64,000 bases of DNA, taken from contig JAPZTS010000005.1 in assembly GCA_027533185.1 (NCBI GenBank), positions 52,144 to 116,143 on the forward strand. Reading direction: 5' to 3'. Source of the DNA: Leptospira sp. GTDB lineage: Bacteria > Spirochaetota > Leptospiria > Leptospirales > Leptospiraceae. Below the pieces are notes generated by a model, which was not told the DNA's origin, ran no database searches, and saw nothing but the letters and a program-made list of their open reading frames with translations. The position numbers and the translations under genes are program-made. Below are positions 25,787 through 36,140 of this stretch, piece after piece (positions within the stretch are counted from its first letter, which is position 1; every line of letters starts with the position of its first letter).

Positions 25787-28700
25787 ATGACGATTGAAAC
25801 CCACCCTTATACCCCGAAAAACAAAGTTCGATTTGTGACTGCAGCTTCTCTCTTTGATGGACACGATGCTTCGATCAACATTATGCGGAGAATTTTACAA
25901 CAAAGTGGGGTTGAAGTCATCCACTTGGGCCACAATAGAAGTGTAATGGAGATTGTCCAGTGTGCAATCCAAGAAGATGTCCAAGGGATTGCCATCACAA
26001 GCTACCAAGGGGGTCATGTAGAATACTTTCAGTATATGATAGACCTATTAAAAAAAGAAGGTGCATCTCATATTCGCGTCTTTGGTGGTGGAGGGGGAAC
26101 TATCCTTCCTTCTGAAATTCAAATTTTACACAAGTATGGAGTAACACATATCTATTCTCCCGATGAAGGACGAAGTCTTGGACTCCAAGGAATGATAAAT
26201 GATGTAATCCGAAAGTCTGATTTTCCAAGTCCGGTTACATTTAACGGAGATTTGGCTTCGCAAGTTCAGAAGAAGAACTATTTAGCTTTGGGTCAATCTA
26301 TCACTCAAATGGAATTTTCACTTCTCGAAGAAAAAACCAGCTATTCGATCAATTTAGATTTTCCAGCTCCTAAAAAAAATATTCCAGTTTTGGGTATAAC
26401 TGGAACTGGCGGAGCCGGTAAATCATCTCTCACGGATGAGCTTGTTAGACGATATTTGGATGATTTTCCAGAACAAACTATTGCTATTCTTTCAGTAGAT
26501 CCTTCGAAAAGAAAAACGGGAGGTGCTCTGCTCGGTGATAGAATTCGTATGAACTCAATTTTTAATGAAAGAGTTTATATGAGGTCATTCGCAACTAGGG
26601 AAGCAAATATAGCTCTCAATCGAAGCGTAAAGGGTGCTATTCAAATCCTAAAGTCAGCAGGATATGATTTGATCATTGTCGAAACTGCTGGAATTGGACA
26701 AAGTGATTCTGAAATAACTGAAGTCGCTGATGTTTCATTATACGTAATGACTCCAGAATATGGAGCTGCAACCCAACTAGAAAAAATTGATATGATTGAT
26801 TATGCGGATGTCATTGCTATCAACAAATTTGACAAACGTGGTGCTTTAGATTCACTCAGGGATGTTCAAAAACAATACCAGAGGTCCAGACAACTTTTTT
26901 CAAACCCCTTAGAATCTATGCCAGTTTTTGGAACTATTGCATCCCAGTTCCAAGATAAAGGTACGGACGATTTGTACATATATCTAATTGATACGATCAT
27001 AAAGAAATCTAACTTGACTTGGATTTCTCATTTCAAGGAAAAACTTGCCAGTGCGGACGCATCAGTGGTTCTGCCACCTGATAGAGTTCGTTATTTAACA
27101 GAGATTAAAGAAGAAATTGAACGAAATGAAACATGGATCCAGTCAGAAATTTCTCTTGCGAGGTCTGCTTTCAACCTAAAAGGAAGTATCGATATATTAG
27201 AAAAAAAAGGCAAACTAACTTCAGAGCTAAAATCTGAGTATGAAAGTTACTGGAACCAATTGTCTTCCGAATCCAAACAAATTTTAGAGTCTTGGGAAAA
27301 AACTTTAGAATCCTATCGTCAGGAGCAATATTCCTATTTTGTTCGAGGGAAAGAGATAAAGGTAAACAATTACTCAGTTTCACTAAGTCAACTGAATATA
27401 CCAAAGGTCGCAACACCCAAGTTTGTTGATTGGGGAGAGATATTGAGGTTTTCGTATAGAGAAAATTTTCCAGGTTTTTTTCCGTATACGGCAGGAGTTT
27501 ACCCATACAAACGAAGCGGAGAAGATCCTACGCGGATGTTTGCAGGTGAAGGTGGACCGGAACGTACGAATCGGAGATTTCATTATTTGAGCTCTGGAAT
27601 GCCAGCCAAACGTCTGTCAACCGCATTTGACTCTGTTACACTCTACGGAGAAGATCCTGATCTTAGACCTGACATCTACGGTAAAATTGGCAACTCAGGG
27701 GTCAATGTTGCAACTTTAGATGATGCAAAAAAACTTTATTCTGGTTTTGATCTCTGTGACCCAAGCACATCCGTTTCCATGACCATCAATGGACCCGCGC
27801 CCATTGTGCTCGCTTTCTTTTTGAATGCAGCCATTGACCAAGCTTGCGAAAAGTACATAAAATCAGAAGGAATCGAAACGGAAGTAAAGAAAAAAATTGA
27901 ATCCTTATTTCTAGAAAAAGCTGTAATGAGACCATCGTTTGGTGGTGAATTACCAAATGGCAATGATGGGCTTGGTCTTTTGTTATTAGGTGTCACAGGA
28001 GAAGATGTACTTCCCAAAGAAACATATGAGAAAATTAAACAAGATGCTCTTTCTTCTGTTAGGGGAACAGTACAAGCGGATATTCTAAAAGAAGACCAAG
28101 CTCAGAATACTTGCATTTTTTCAACGGAATTTGCACTCAAGATGATGGGTGATATCCAATCTTATTTTATCCAAAAGAATGTAAGAAACTTTTATTCTGT
28201 TTCTATTAGCGGCTATCATATTGCAGAAGCAGGGGCCAATCCAATCACACAAGTTGCGTTCACTTTGGCGAATGGATTTACTTACGTTGAATACTATCTG
28301 AGTCGTGGTATGAAGATAGATGAATTCGCACCAAATTTAAGTTTCTTCTTTTCCAATGGAATTGATCCAGAGTATTCAGTTATTGGTAGAGTCGCTCGGC
28401 GGATTTGGGCTAAGGCTTTAAAATTCAAATACAAAGCGAATGAAAGATCTCAGATGTTAAAATACCATATCCAAACTTCTGGTCGCTCTCTCCACTCACA
28501 AGAAATCGATTTCAATGATATAAGAACTACCTTACAAGCTCTTTATGCCATTTACGATAACTGCAATTCACTCCATACAAATGCCTATGATGAAGCGATC
28601 ACAACACCTACCGAAGATTCTGTACGGCGGGCAGTTGCAATTCAACTTATCATCAATCGAGAGTTAGGCCTCGCGAAAAATGAAAATCCATTGCAAGGTT

Positions 28701-29161
28701 CTTTCATTATCGAGGAACTTACCGATTTAGTAGAACAAGCAATTTTGACAGAATTCCATAGACTTACCGAAAGGGGTGGAGTTTTGGGTGCGATGGAAAG
28801 GATGTATCAAAGAAATAAAATCCAAGAAGAATCCCTTCATTACGAGATGCTAAAACATACTGGTGAATATCCAATTATAGGTGTTAATACTTTCTTAAAT
28901 ACACAAGGCTCGCCCACAGTGATTCCAGGTGAGGTAATTCGTTCGACTGACGATGAGAAAAAACAACAGATCGCAAACTTGCAAACCTTTCAAAATCGAA
29001 ATTCTAATCGTCGAAATTCAGGACTGGATCGACTTAAACAAGTTGCCCGTGCCAAAGAAAATATCTTTTCAGAGCTTTTGGAATCAGTGAAGGTGGCTTC
29101 TTTAGGGCAAATTTCTCACTGTCTGTACGAAGTGGGAGGTCAGTACCGAAGAAATATGTAA
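25787..29161 (+). CDS. icmF: Fused isobutyryl-CoA mutase IcmF (B12-dependent)
   Basis: A 1124-aa cytoplasmic enzyme combining three parts in the IcmF order: a cobalamin-binding domain ([14 protein letters not shown], about 20-140), a MeaB-like GTPase chaperone (P-loop [12 protein letters not shown] near 205, and NKFDKRG), and a CoA mutase barrel ([20 protein letters not shown] onward, about 500-1100). IcmF interconverts isobutyryl-CoA and n-butyryl-CoA with adenosylcobalamin; the GTPase part loads and protects the cofactor. Length is normal for the family. A TTG 18 nt upstream is in frame, but the ATG is preferred. Single gene; no B12 riboswitch was recognised upstream. Confidence 0.97.
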   Translation: MTIETHPYTPKNKVRFVTAASLFDGHDASINIMRRILQQSGVEVIHLGHNRSVMEIVQCAIQEDVQGIAITSYQGGHVEYFQYMIDLLKKEGASHIRVFGGGGGTILPSEIQILHKYGVTHIYSPDEGRSLGLQGMINDVIRKSDFPSPVTFNGDLASQVQKKNYLALGQSITQMEFSLLEEKTSYSINLDFPAPKKNIPVLGITGTGGAGKSSLTDELVRRYLDDFPEQTIAILSVDPSKRKTGGALLGDRIRMNSIFNERVYMRSFATREANIALNRSVKGAIQILKSAGYDLIIVETAGIGQSDSEITEVADVSLYVMTPEYGAATQLEKIDMIDYADVIAINKFDKRGALDSLRDVQKQYQRSRQLFSNPLESMPVFGTIASQFQDKGTDDLYIYLIDTIIKKSNLTWISHFKEKLASADASVVLPPDRVRYLTEIKEEIERNETWIQSEISLARSAFNLKGSIDILEKKGKLTSELKSEYESYWNQLSSESKQILESWEKTLESYRQEQYSYFVRGKEIKVNNYSVSLSQLNIPKVATPKFVDWGEILRFSYRENFPGFFPYTAGVYPYKRSGEDPTRMFAGEGGPERTNRRFHYLSSGMPAKRLSTAFDSVTLYGEDPDLRPDIYGKIGNSGVNVATLDDAKKLYSGFDLCDPSTSVSMTINGPAPIVLAFFLNAAIDQACEKYIKSEGIETEVKKKIESLFLEKAVMRPSFGGELPNGNDGLGLLLLGVTGEDVLPKETYEKIKQDALSSVRGTVQADILKEDQAQNTCIFSTEFALKMMGDIQSYFIQKNVRNFYSVSISGYHIAEAGANPITQVAFTLANGFTYVEYYLSRGMKIDEFAPNLSFFFSNGIDPEYSVIGRVARRIWAKALKFKYKANERSQMLKYHIQTSGRSLHSQEIDFNDIRTTLQALYAIYDNCNSLHTNAYDEAITTPTEDSVRRAVAIQLIINRELGLAKNENPLQGSFIIEELTDLVEQAILTEFHRLTERGGVLGAMERMYQRNKIQEESLHYEMLKHTGEYPIIGVNTFLNTQGSPTVIPGEVIRSTDDEKKQQIANLQTFQNRNSNRRNSGLDRLKQVARAKENIFSELLESVKVASLGQISHCLYEVGGQYRRNM

Positions 29162-29188
29162 TAAAAAATTCGTTAGGTGAGTTAAATC

Positions 29189-30889
29189 ATGAACTCTTGG
29201 GAATTTATAAAAAAACACAAATTAGGAATTCCGATCCTTTGGGATTTCGTTATGGTCTTTGTTGTTTTAGGTAACTTAGGACTCATTATATTTGATTTAT
29301 CCTATCTGACTCTTCGACCTTATTACTTTCAAAATTTTCCCAAGTTTGTCGCCATGTATGACAAACCCATTTTGGGAATCGAACCGCATCGAATGACTAC
29401 TACTTATACAGAGTTTGTGGATGATTTACATTTCTTAACAAAACTTCGGAATGAAGAATTTCGCGAAGAAGAAAGAGCCGTTGTCATAAATAAGATCTCT
29501 TTCTTACTTACAGACTTAAAAAGTCAAATATCAAGTGAAAGATATGATCAATTGTTAGTTGAATTCAAAAATGTACGAAATTTAACAGACCCATCATTAA
29601 GAAGAAAAAAAACTGAGGAGCTCTTTCTTCAAATGAATGAACTTTTCAGTGTCATGGAGGAAACGGATCAAATTTCGGAATTTAGCGAACTCACTGAAAA
29701 ATATTCATTTATCAACCGCTTATCGAATCCTTTAAATGAAACTAAAGAAACCATAGCTATCATCCATAGAATGGACAAAAAAATGTTAGAAATCGTGGAA
29801 ACGAATCCATTTAGTATTTCAGGTCAAACTGCACTCTTTCGAGAAATTCAGGAAGATATAAAAGCTGATTATCAAAAATCGAAAACCAAAGCGAGAGACT
29901 TAAAACTAAGACAAGAATTAGATACAATTCTAAATAAAGATCGAATACCATCGACTGTAGTCGCATTTGCTTGGTATTGGAGAGATTCCAATCGAAGCTT
30001 AGAGGTAAAAATTCAAACCTTTAACACATTGTATCGAGAAAAATTCGATTTAAATTATTATCGAGCCATTGCCTCCGATGGAAATTTTGTTAATAATTAT
30101 CTTTTGTTAGATGCTCCGTTTCTATTCTTCTTTCTCGCTGAATTTTCCATCAGCTGGTTCCTAGCAATTCGAAATAAGACATATATTGCCTGGTTTCTGT
30201 ATCCAATCTATCACTGGTATGATGTTCTGGGTCTTATTCCGATTGTGGAATTTCGATTCTTCCGTTTGATCCGTGTATACAAAATCTATTTGATGCTTCA
30301 AACCAATCAATTTACCCGAATCCTAGGAAATGATTTAATCAGTAGAACAATACGATACTATTCAAATATTATAAAGGAAGAAATTTCTGATCTAGTAACA
30401 ATACAGATCTTAACAGAAACCCAAAATGAAGTTAAATCGGGCAATTCTCTAGACCAACTTGTCAATGCGATAGATCAAAATCGCTCCGAACTTAAAAAAG
30501 TTGCTATCAATAATATAGCCAAATCTGCCCAAAATCCCAATCTCCAAGCATTGATAGAGAATCTTGTTACAGAAATATCCGAAAGGGTTTCTAAAAATTT
30601 AAAGCCTATGTCCCTTCTTCCTTCGGGGATTCAGGAAAAGCTGGCTCATCAAATGAGCGTATCGATTTACCAGGCCATTTCCTCAGCAAGTATTGCTTTG
30701 GCGAACGATCCTTCTGGTAAAAAATCGATAGAGAATTTGATCGATTATTTGATTGATGAAATGCTTCTTGTGGCACAAGATCCAGATATGGTAAAGCTAA
30801 ACACAAATATTACCGTAGCACTCATTGAAAACATGAAAAAATCCATTGCTGAGAAAAAATGGACGAAAACGGAGATTAGCAATAGTTAA
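29189..30889 (+). CDS. Voltage-sensor-like membrane protein without an ion pore
   Basis: A 566-aa protein of unassigned family. Helix 1 spans about 15-42. A long mostly helical, charged domain (about 45-300) follows. Then come three helices resembling S2-S4 of voltage-sensor domains: about 304-326 with acidic Glu318, about 332-352 with HWYDVLGLIP (Asp345), and a fourth with Arg356, Arg359, Arg362 and Lys365 at every third residue. In channels S4 is followed by S5-pore-S6; here the rest (about 370-566) is soluble and helical. If helix 1 is S1, a 250-residue insertion sits between S1 and S2. It could sense membrane potential and signal through its C-terminal domain. It lies 27 bp after icmF. 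Confidence 0.8.
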   Translation: MNSWEFIKKHKLGIPILWDFVMVFVVLGNLGLIIFDLSYLTLRPYYFQNFPKFVAMYDKPILGIEPHRMTTTYTEFVDDLHFLTKLRNEEFREEERAVVINKISFLLTDLKSQISSERYDQLLVEFKNVRNLTDPSLRRKKTEELFLQMNELFSVMEETDQISEFSELTEKYSFINRLSNPLNETKETIAIIHRMDKKMLEIVETNPFSISGQTALFREIQEDIKADYQKSKTKARDLKLRQELDTILNKDRIPSTVVAFAWYWRDSNRSLEVKIQTFNTLYREKFDLNYYRAIASDGNFVNNYLLLDAPFLFFFLAEFSISWFLAIRNKTYIAWFLYPIYHWYDVLGLIPIVEFRFFRLIRVYKIYLMLQTNQFTRILGNDLISRTIRYYSNIIKEEISDLVTIQILTETQNEVKSGNSLDQLVNAIDQNRSELKKVAINNIAKSAQNPNLQALIENLVTEISERVSKNLKPMSLLPSGIQEKLAHQMSVSIYQAISSASIALANDPSGKKSIENLIDYLIDEMLLVAQDPDMVKLNTNITVALIENMKKSIAEKKWTKTEISNS

Positions 30890-30890
30890 C

Positions 30891-31574
30891 TTATAATCCA
30901 CCGACAAGACCTTTTAAAAATGCTGGAATTTCTGATCTAAAGAACATAAGTTTTTCGTGGAATGGATGCATAAATTCTATCGAGTGAGCATGCAAGGCCA
31001 TTCGCGGAAATCTTTCTTTTTGTGTCAGACCATACTTTTTATCTCCCACTATGGGATGTTTTTTATCTGCAAAATGAACACGAATTTGGTTCTTACGGCC
31101 AGTTAATAATTGAACTTCTACTAGCGAATATTTGGCAGTTTCTTTTATAACTTTATACTTTGTTTCTGACCATTTTCCTAATTCTTTATCTCTAGTAGAA
31201 TAAACCACCTTTGCTTTGTTTTCTGTAAGATAAGATGCGATGATTCCTTCTTTTTTTTCCCAGATACCAAAGCTAACGGCATAATATATTTTGACGTTTT
31301 GATCCCAATTTGATTGGAGTTTCAATTTAGCTTCTTCCGATTTTGCAAAAATCAAAATTCCTGATGTATCTCGATCCAGTCGATGCACCACAAAGATTCG
31401 ATTTTTAGACCTCTGACCGTTTTTTACATAATCCATTAAAGATGCATAAACGGTTTTAGATTTTTCTCTTTCAGACGAAATGGTAAGAAGTCCTGACGGT
31501 TTTTCTACGACAATAAGGTCCCTGTCTTCAAATAAAATATTCAATCCGTTCGGTAAATACTTATTGTTTGCCAT
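30891..31574 (-). CDS. RluA/RluD-family pseudouridine synthase
   Basis: A 227-aa cytoplasmic enzyme that isomerises uridine in rRNA or tRNA. The catalytic Asp is in HRLDRDTSGILIFAKS; other family motifs are VVEKPSGLLT, TGRKNQIRVHFA and PIVGDKKYG. It lacks an S4 RNA-binding domain, giving the short form of the family. Its stop lies 1 bp from the end of the convergent voltage-sensor-like gene. The exact target base is unknown. Confidence 0.92.
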   Translation of the reverse strand: MANNKYLPNGLNILFEDRDLIVVEKPSGLLTISSEREKSKTVYASLMDYVKNGQRSKNRIFVVHRLDRDTSGILIFAKSEEAKLKLQSNWDQNVKIYYAVSFGIWEKKEGIIASYLTENKAKVVYSTRDKELGKWSETKYKVIKETAKYSLVEVQLLTGRKNQIRVHFADKKHPIVGDKKYGLTQKERFPRMALHAHSIEFMHPFHEKLMFFRSEIPAFLKGLVGGL

Positions 31575-31741
31575 TTTGGGTTTCTCTCAACTTTGAATTA
31601 GCTTTGAAAAATCAACAAGGGATTTATAAATATTTCTTGAATAAATTTCCCAAACCGATCCAATCAGTGGGCGTTCTCGTTCGAAATTGGAAAATAAAAA
31701 CATTGGCTATCAATAAATTTTCTCGATCTAGGTTCTATGTT

Positions 31742-32233
31742 TTGAATTCTTTTGGAATCTTGTTTTTTCTTAATGTTAGTATACCATTATTTTTAATGTC
31801 CGAGCAAAATCTCATTCTTAAACCGATCCAAACGAAAACTCTCGGATGGAGAGTTCTGAAAATTGAACTGGAAGAAACCTCTGGACCTGTAGCGCCAGAG
31901 TTCCGATCTGATCTGAATATACAGATTTTAGCAACACGGCAGGGTTTTCTGTTTCAACGGTCGGAATCCCAAGGAAAACAAAAACCCAAATTCAAACGAA
32001 TACAGATCAATGAAAAAACTTATTCTCGTTATATGAAAGATTTACTGAGTTTAGGGATACATAATTTTGAAACTGAGTACCTTCCTAAAAATCGTATAAT
32101 GGGTATCAGTTACAATTCTGTTAGATTCACTATGGGCGGAAAATCTAAAGTTTTTTACTACCGTTTACAAGATTTAGAAAACCAAAAGTTTAAAAGTAAA
32201 AATGATATTATTTCTTATTTAAAGGGGATATAA
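31742..32233 (+). CDS. Hypothetical exported protein upstream of papain-like protease
   Basis: A protein of about 163 aa if translation starts at the TTG at 31742, which yields a signal-like hydrophobic N-terminus (MNSFGILFFLNVSIPLFLMS). The frame is open back to an ATG at 31568, but that would overlap the divergent pseudouridine synthase and give a basic, untypical N-terminus. The mature part is a basic, beta-rich domain with no recognised family. The stop overlaps the ATG of the following C1 protease gene by 1 nt, so the two are coupled. The product may be an inhibitor or chaperone for that protease; this is a guess from position. Confidence 0.62.
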   Translation: MNSFGILFFLNVSIPLFLMSEQNLILKPIQTKTLGWRVLKIELEETSGPVAPEFRSDLNIQILATRQGFLFQRSESQGKQKPKFKRIQINEKTYSRYMKDLLSLGIHNFETEYLPKNRIMGISYNSVRFTMGGKSKVFYYRLQDLENQKFKSKNDIISYLKGI

Positions 32234-34716
32234 TGATGAAACAAATAAAACTTAGCCTAATCTTACTATGCTTGGGATATATACCACTATTTGCTCAAGA
32301 ATTTGATCCCAGTAGCGTTCGCTCCATTGATTGTAAACCTGGAAAATTTTCCTGTGGTTATCTTCCTGCTCCTAAAGAAATCCAAGATAGCATTCCTCTT
32401 AAACGAGATTTTAATAGCTTTGAAGATTTACCAGCATCGATCGATCTGTCTTCAAAGATGCCACCTGTTGGGAATCAAGGTCAGCAAAATAGCTGTGTTG
32501 CATGGGCTTCTGGTTATGCGATCAAATCCTATCTCGTAAAGAATGGAGGACAAATTTCAGAGTATGATCCTCCTTTTGCAGGTGGAAAGGGACAGAATGT
32601 GTTTTCACCCGCATTCATCTATAACCAACAGAACGGCGGAAAAGACCAAGGATTGTATTATTATAAGACGATGGAATTTCTGCAGAAGAGTGGAGTTGCT
32701 CCTTGGAGCAGTATGCCATACTCCGATAAAGACTTTCTATCCCAGCCATCTCAAACAGTGAAGGAAGAGGGGTTAAAGTATAAAATTAAATCTTATTCTA
32801 GATTGAACATGAAAAGCCCGGACGACTTGAAACGTGTATTAGCGTCTGGTAATGTAGTATTGTTTGGAATTATCATAGATGATGCTTTTTATAAATTAAA
32901 AGGTGCTGAGGTATATGACCAAAATGGTGGAAAGAGTTATGGTGGTCATGCAATGACAATCGTAGGATATGATGATTCGAAAAAATCGAAATCTGGTCGA
33001 AAAGGTGCATTTAAGATCCAAAACTCATGGGGAACTTATTGGGGAGATAAAGGCTACGGTTGGATTTCTTACCATATGATGGCAAAAGTTGGCCAAGAAG
33101 CTTATTCCATGATAGATGAGAAAAAAACACCCCCGACAAACAATTCCTCAAGTACGGATGTTTCTATCACTCCAACTATTACACCGCTAAAACCCACAGA
33201 TCTTTACCCGCCAAGCCAGATACAAGTTTCTCGAGGAGAATTCCCAAACAAAATAATTTTGACTTGGAATACCGTAGACAAAGCGTTAGTTTATCTTCTC
33301 CAACGACTTGAAGACTCCGGAAACTACGAAAATTTGGCCTACAGTGAAACTAGTACATTTACTGACTATAGTGTAACACCAAACACCAACTATCGTTACC
33401 GAATCATATCAATGTCTTCTGAACAAATTTCGAATCCATCCATCGAGCTGGAAGGATTTACATCAGCCAAAGTCATAAATGGTGGAAGACTGGAAAAAGT
33501 TGTAGGGATTACTGGAAAATCCCTTATAGACAAAGGTCAAAATAAGGTTTATCTTCAATGGTCTGAAGTTGATGGAGCAAAAGCTTATATCGTTGCAAAA
33601 TCAACATCGGGAAACTCATGGAAAAACTTAGGGCTCATTAAGGGTACAAATTTTACCGACGCTACTCCTGTACAAGCTTCTAATAATGTGTATCGCATAG
33701 CAGCGGCAATTGGAAACAAACAGGCAGGAGATTGGAGCGATTCGATTGGAGTATTTGTAGGCAAAGAAAATTTTGCTCCGACTCAGGTGACTGATCTGCG
33801 TGCAAGTTTTGGAGATTATGCAGATAAGGTTCAGCTCTCTTGGAGTCAAAGCCCGGGAGCTACTGTTTATTATCTATACCGTTTTGATCAGGATGCTGAA
33901 CCTTCGGGACAATTTGAGGTAACAGGTACAAACTTTGAAGATACAGATCCGATTTTAAAAACAAAACCTTACTTTATTTATACTGTTATATCTGCGAATG
34001 ATGTAAGTTATGCGGAACCAAGTGAGGTGGCTTTAGGCAAAGTAAATCCTGAGATTGCGAAACGAGGGGGAGGAGCCACACTTCCTGCCCCAACCAATCT
34101 TACCCATAGTTTAAATAAAAAAGAGAGCAAAATCACTCTCAAATGGTCAGCAGTAAAAGATTCTCATGAATACTATATCTACCGTACATTACGTAATACA
34201 AATGACCTTTCCAAAAAAAGCAAACTTGAGTTTATAAATTCAGTTCCAGGCAATCAAACAAACTATTCAGAGGCATATATTGGAAAACCTGGACAGCTTG
34301 TGATGTATTCTGTTCGATCGAAATCAGAGTTTGGCTCTGAGTCGAAAGATTCCAATATCATAACAGTATTCATCAATCCAGAAAAACCAGCTATTAAAAA
34401 AAGAGCACTAAGTTTAGAAGAGATTCCTGCTAAGTTTTTAGGAACATGGACTGCCTTCCATTGGCATCCAAAATTTGGTCCGCAAGAATTGGAATTGAGT
34501 CTATCTGGATCCTATCAAAATTTTGCGGGAACCCTAAAGGTAAATGGAAAGCCCACAAAAGATTTTAAAGGAGATTGGATACCAGGAAGTTCAGGTCTCC
34601 GAACAGATGGGTTACATTTAGAACTATCATCGCAACTGGAGGGTACTTCCGTAGTTAAATTCTCCAATCTCAACTCAATTGAACAGGGAGCTGAGATTAG
34701 TTTTAGTAAGGACTAG
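32233..34716 (+). CDS. Secreted papain-like (C1) cysteine protease with fibronectin-III-like repeats
   Basis: An 827-aa exported protein with signal peptide (about 1-21). The protease domain (about 65-300) has Cys88 in NQGQQNSCVAWAS, His239 in YGGHAMTIVGYDD and Asn264 in IQNSWGTYWG, so the triad is intact. No long inhibitory propeptide is evident. Four or so fibronectin-III-like repeats follow (about 315-710), each with a W...Y.I.R pattern. The last ~100 residues form a separate domain (EIPAKFLGTWTAFHW). The gene meets a trypsin-like gene tail-to-tail. Likely role: degradation or attachment outside the cell. Confidence 0.9.
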   Translation: MMKQIKLSLILLCLGYIPLFAQEFDPSSVRSIDCKPGKFSCGYLPAPKEIQDSIPLKRDFNSFEDLPASIDLSSKMPPVGNQGQQNSCVAWASGYAIKSYLVKNGGQISEYDPPFAGGKGQNVFSPAFIYNQQNGGKDQGLYYYKTMEFLQKSGVAPWSSMPYSDKDFLSQPSQTVKEEGLKYKIKSYSRLNMKSPDDLKRVLASGNVVLFGIIIDDAFYKLKGAEVYDQNGGKSYGGHAMTIVGYDDSKKSKSGRKGAFKIQNSWGTYWGDKGYGWISYHMMAKVGQEAYSMIDEKKTPPTNNSSSTDVSITPTITPLKPTDLYPPSQIQVSRGEFPNKIILTWNTVDKALVYLLQRLEDSGNYENLAYSETSTFTDYSVTPNTNYRYRIISMSSEQISNPSIELEGFTSAKVINGGRLEKVVGITGKSLIDKGQNKVYLQWSEVDGAKAYIVAKSTSGNSWKNLGLIKGTNFTDATPVQASNNVYRIAAAIGNKQAGDWSDSIGVFVGKENFAPTQVTDLRASFGDYADKVQLSWSQSPGATVYYLYRFDQDAEPSGQFEVTGTNFEDTDPILKTKPYFIYTVISANDVSYAEPSEVALGKVNPEIAKRGGGATLPAPTNLTHSLNKKESKITLKWSAVKDSHEYYIYRTLRNTNDLSKKSKLEFINSVPGNQTNYSEAYIGKPGQLVMYSVRSKSEFGSESKDSNIITVFINPEKPAIKKRALSLEEIPAKFLGTWTAFHWHPKFGPQELELSLSGSYQNFAGTLKVNGKPTKDFKGDWIPGSSGLRTDGLHLELSSQLEGTSVVKFSNLNSIEQGAEISFSKD

Positions 34717-35444
34717 GGATCTGTAAGTTTTAAGAGGATATCGGCATACCAAGCACAATTAAGATTCAATCGTTCGTCTTGTGATTTATCTCGAGAGGAA
34801 ATGTCCATGCGAGAAGTGTGTATGCCGATGAGTTTCCATTCTAAGTCAGTTCTTTTTCCTAAAATGGATGGATAGTGGATTACTACTGGGGCTCCACTTG
34901 TCCCTCTGTGCATTTGAGCGTCAGTTAAAAAATAGCCATATCCTTGGAAACGAATTCCATAAGAAGAGGCAATTAACGCCTGTCTAGCGACAGGAAGTTT
35001 ATGAAGTGTATCAAAAAAACCTAGAGGAAACCCAGCAATGACAGCAGATGTACCTACCGAAACTTCATCGGTGCTCTTAACCATCAATTCAGTATTGAAT
35101 GCATGAAAGAATATTTTATCTCCCAAAGCCTTTCTGTCTAACTCAATCGTACATACATCTACAATACCACCAGAATCTACTAGTTCTTTCCAAACGGGTT
35201 TGGTTTCCTTATAGAGTGGAATCGAAAAATCCGTTGTCATTGTTATATTTCCAGGATTGGTATGAAGTTGTATGGAAAGAAAGTTTGGTTTATGTCCTGT
35301 CATTTCGTCTAGTACAACATGCCGTGCTGTAACTAAAAAAAGACGATAATCCCTTTCGAAAAAAAAACCAGTGGCCTTTGTAAGTTCTTGGTTGTAGAAC
35401 ATGGTCGTTACATTCGTCAACGTTAATAATAGGGGTTCAATCAA
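34713..35444 (-). CDS. Trypsin-like serine peptidase domain protein (cytoplasmic or unusual export)
   Basis: A 243-aa protein with a complete chymotrypsin-fold triad: His42 in LVTARHVVLDE, Asp96 in GGIVDVCTIEL and Ser183 in MHRGTSGAPVV. No clear signal peptide is present. Start is uncertain: TTG at 35444 gives the longest frame, and an ATG at 35402 would remove 14 residues. It resembles short peptidase-domain proteins annotated as trypsin-like. Target and location are unknown. Its stop overlaps the end of the papain-like gene by 4 bp. Confidence 0.8.
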   Translation of the reverse strand: MIEPLLLTLTNVTTMFYNQELTKATGFFFERDYRLFLVTARHVVLDEMTGHKPNFLSIQLHTNPGNITMTTDFSIPLYKETKPVWKELVDSGGIVDVCTIELDRKALGDKIFFHAFNTELMVKSTDEVSVGTSAVIAGFPLGFFDTLHKLPVARQALIASSYGIRFQGYGYFLTDAQMHRGTSGAPVVIHYPSILGKRTDLEWKLIGIHTSRMDISSRDKSQDERLNLNCAWYADILLKLTDP

Positions 35445-35516
35445 TTCAAATACTGCCTAATGGACAGTATTTTGAGAATTGATTAAATAGGCAAGTGAAG
35501 TGAATAAATCTTTCTT

Positions 35517-36090
35517 TTAAAGGGACAAGAGATACAAACGGATAGATTTTAGTTCAATATCTGTTAGGTGTTTCAAACTTTGGTATGGCATTGGAAACGC
35601 AATCTGAGAGCCATCCGGTCTAACGCCTGTTCGGATAGCCGTTAAAAACTGTTCTTCTGTCCATTTAGCCATTGCCCTGCCTGCGATATTTTGAGCCGGA
35701 GGCCATTCTGGTGGAGCTCCTTGGATCGGCCCACCTTTCAGGTCCATTCCATGGCAGCCAGTGCAAGTCGCGGCTACGTATTTGCCATATTCGATGCTCA
35801 GACTAGGTATCACTTCTTGAGCAACAACCTTAGAATGATCGATTTGTTCCGACGCCACCTTTCCCGCTCCCGTTATCACCATGGCAATCGGTGCACCCCC
35901 GGGACAAAAAAAGCCGTTTCCCTTCAGATATATCTCCGGACGAACTGTACGTAGATATATTTCGAATGGGCACATCGAAATTTGCATTCAGTCTTGAATT
36001 TGGAGCGAAGTAGATAATAGCAAATGCAAAGAGTAAAACGTCCACGAAGAAAAATAAGTTGATAGAAATGATTTTTAAAGTTTTGTTCAT
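35517..36090 (-). pseudogene. Di-haem cytochrome c, frameshifted
   Basis: Two overlapping frames together make one exported c-type cytochrome. The first (from the ATG at 36090) has an N-terminal membrane anchor and the haem site CTDCH near residue 67, then runs into nonsense ending NRSF. The second frame continues with GAGKVASEQIDH and the second haem site CTGCH, ending at 35517. The switch lies near 35850-35880, in a stretch with several GGG runs. One missing or extra base explains it. It may be a recent mutation or a sequencing error. The intact product would carry electrons in the periplasm. Confidence 0.8.
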
Positions 36091-36140
36091 ATGTTTCTGG
36101 AGAGCATTAAGGAAATCTAAATTGAAAATCTATACAAATT

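Noticed and set aside
31568..31741. Longer N-terminus for the exported protein upstream of the papain-like protease
   Set aside because: It would overlap the divergent pseudouridine synthase start and precede the signal-like segment with a basic stretch of no known role.
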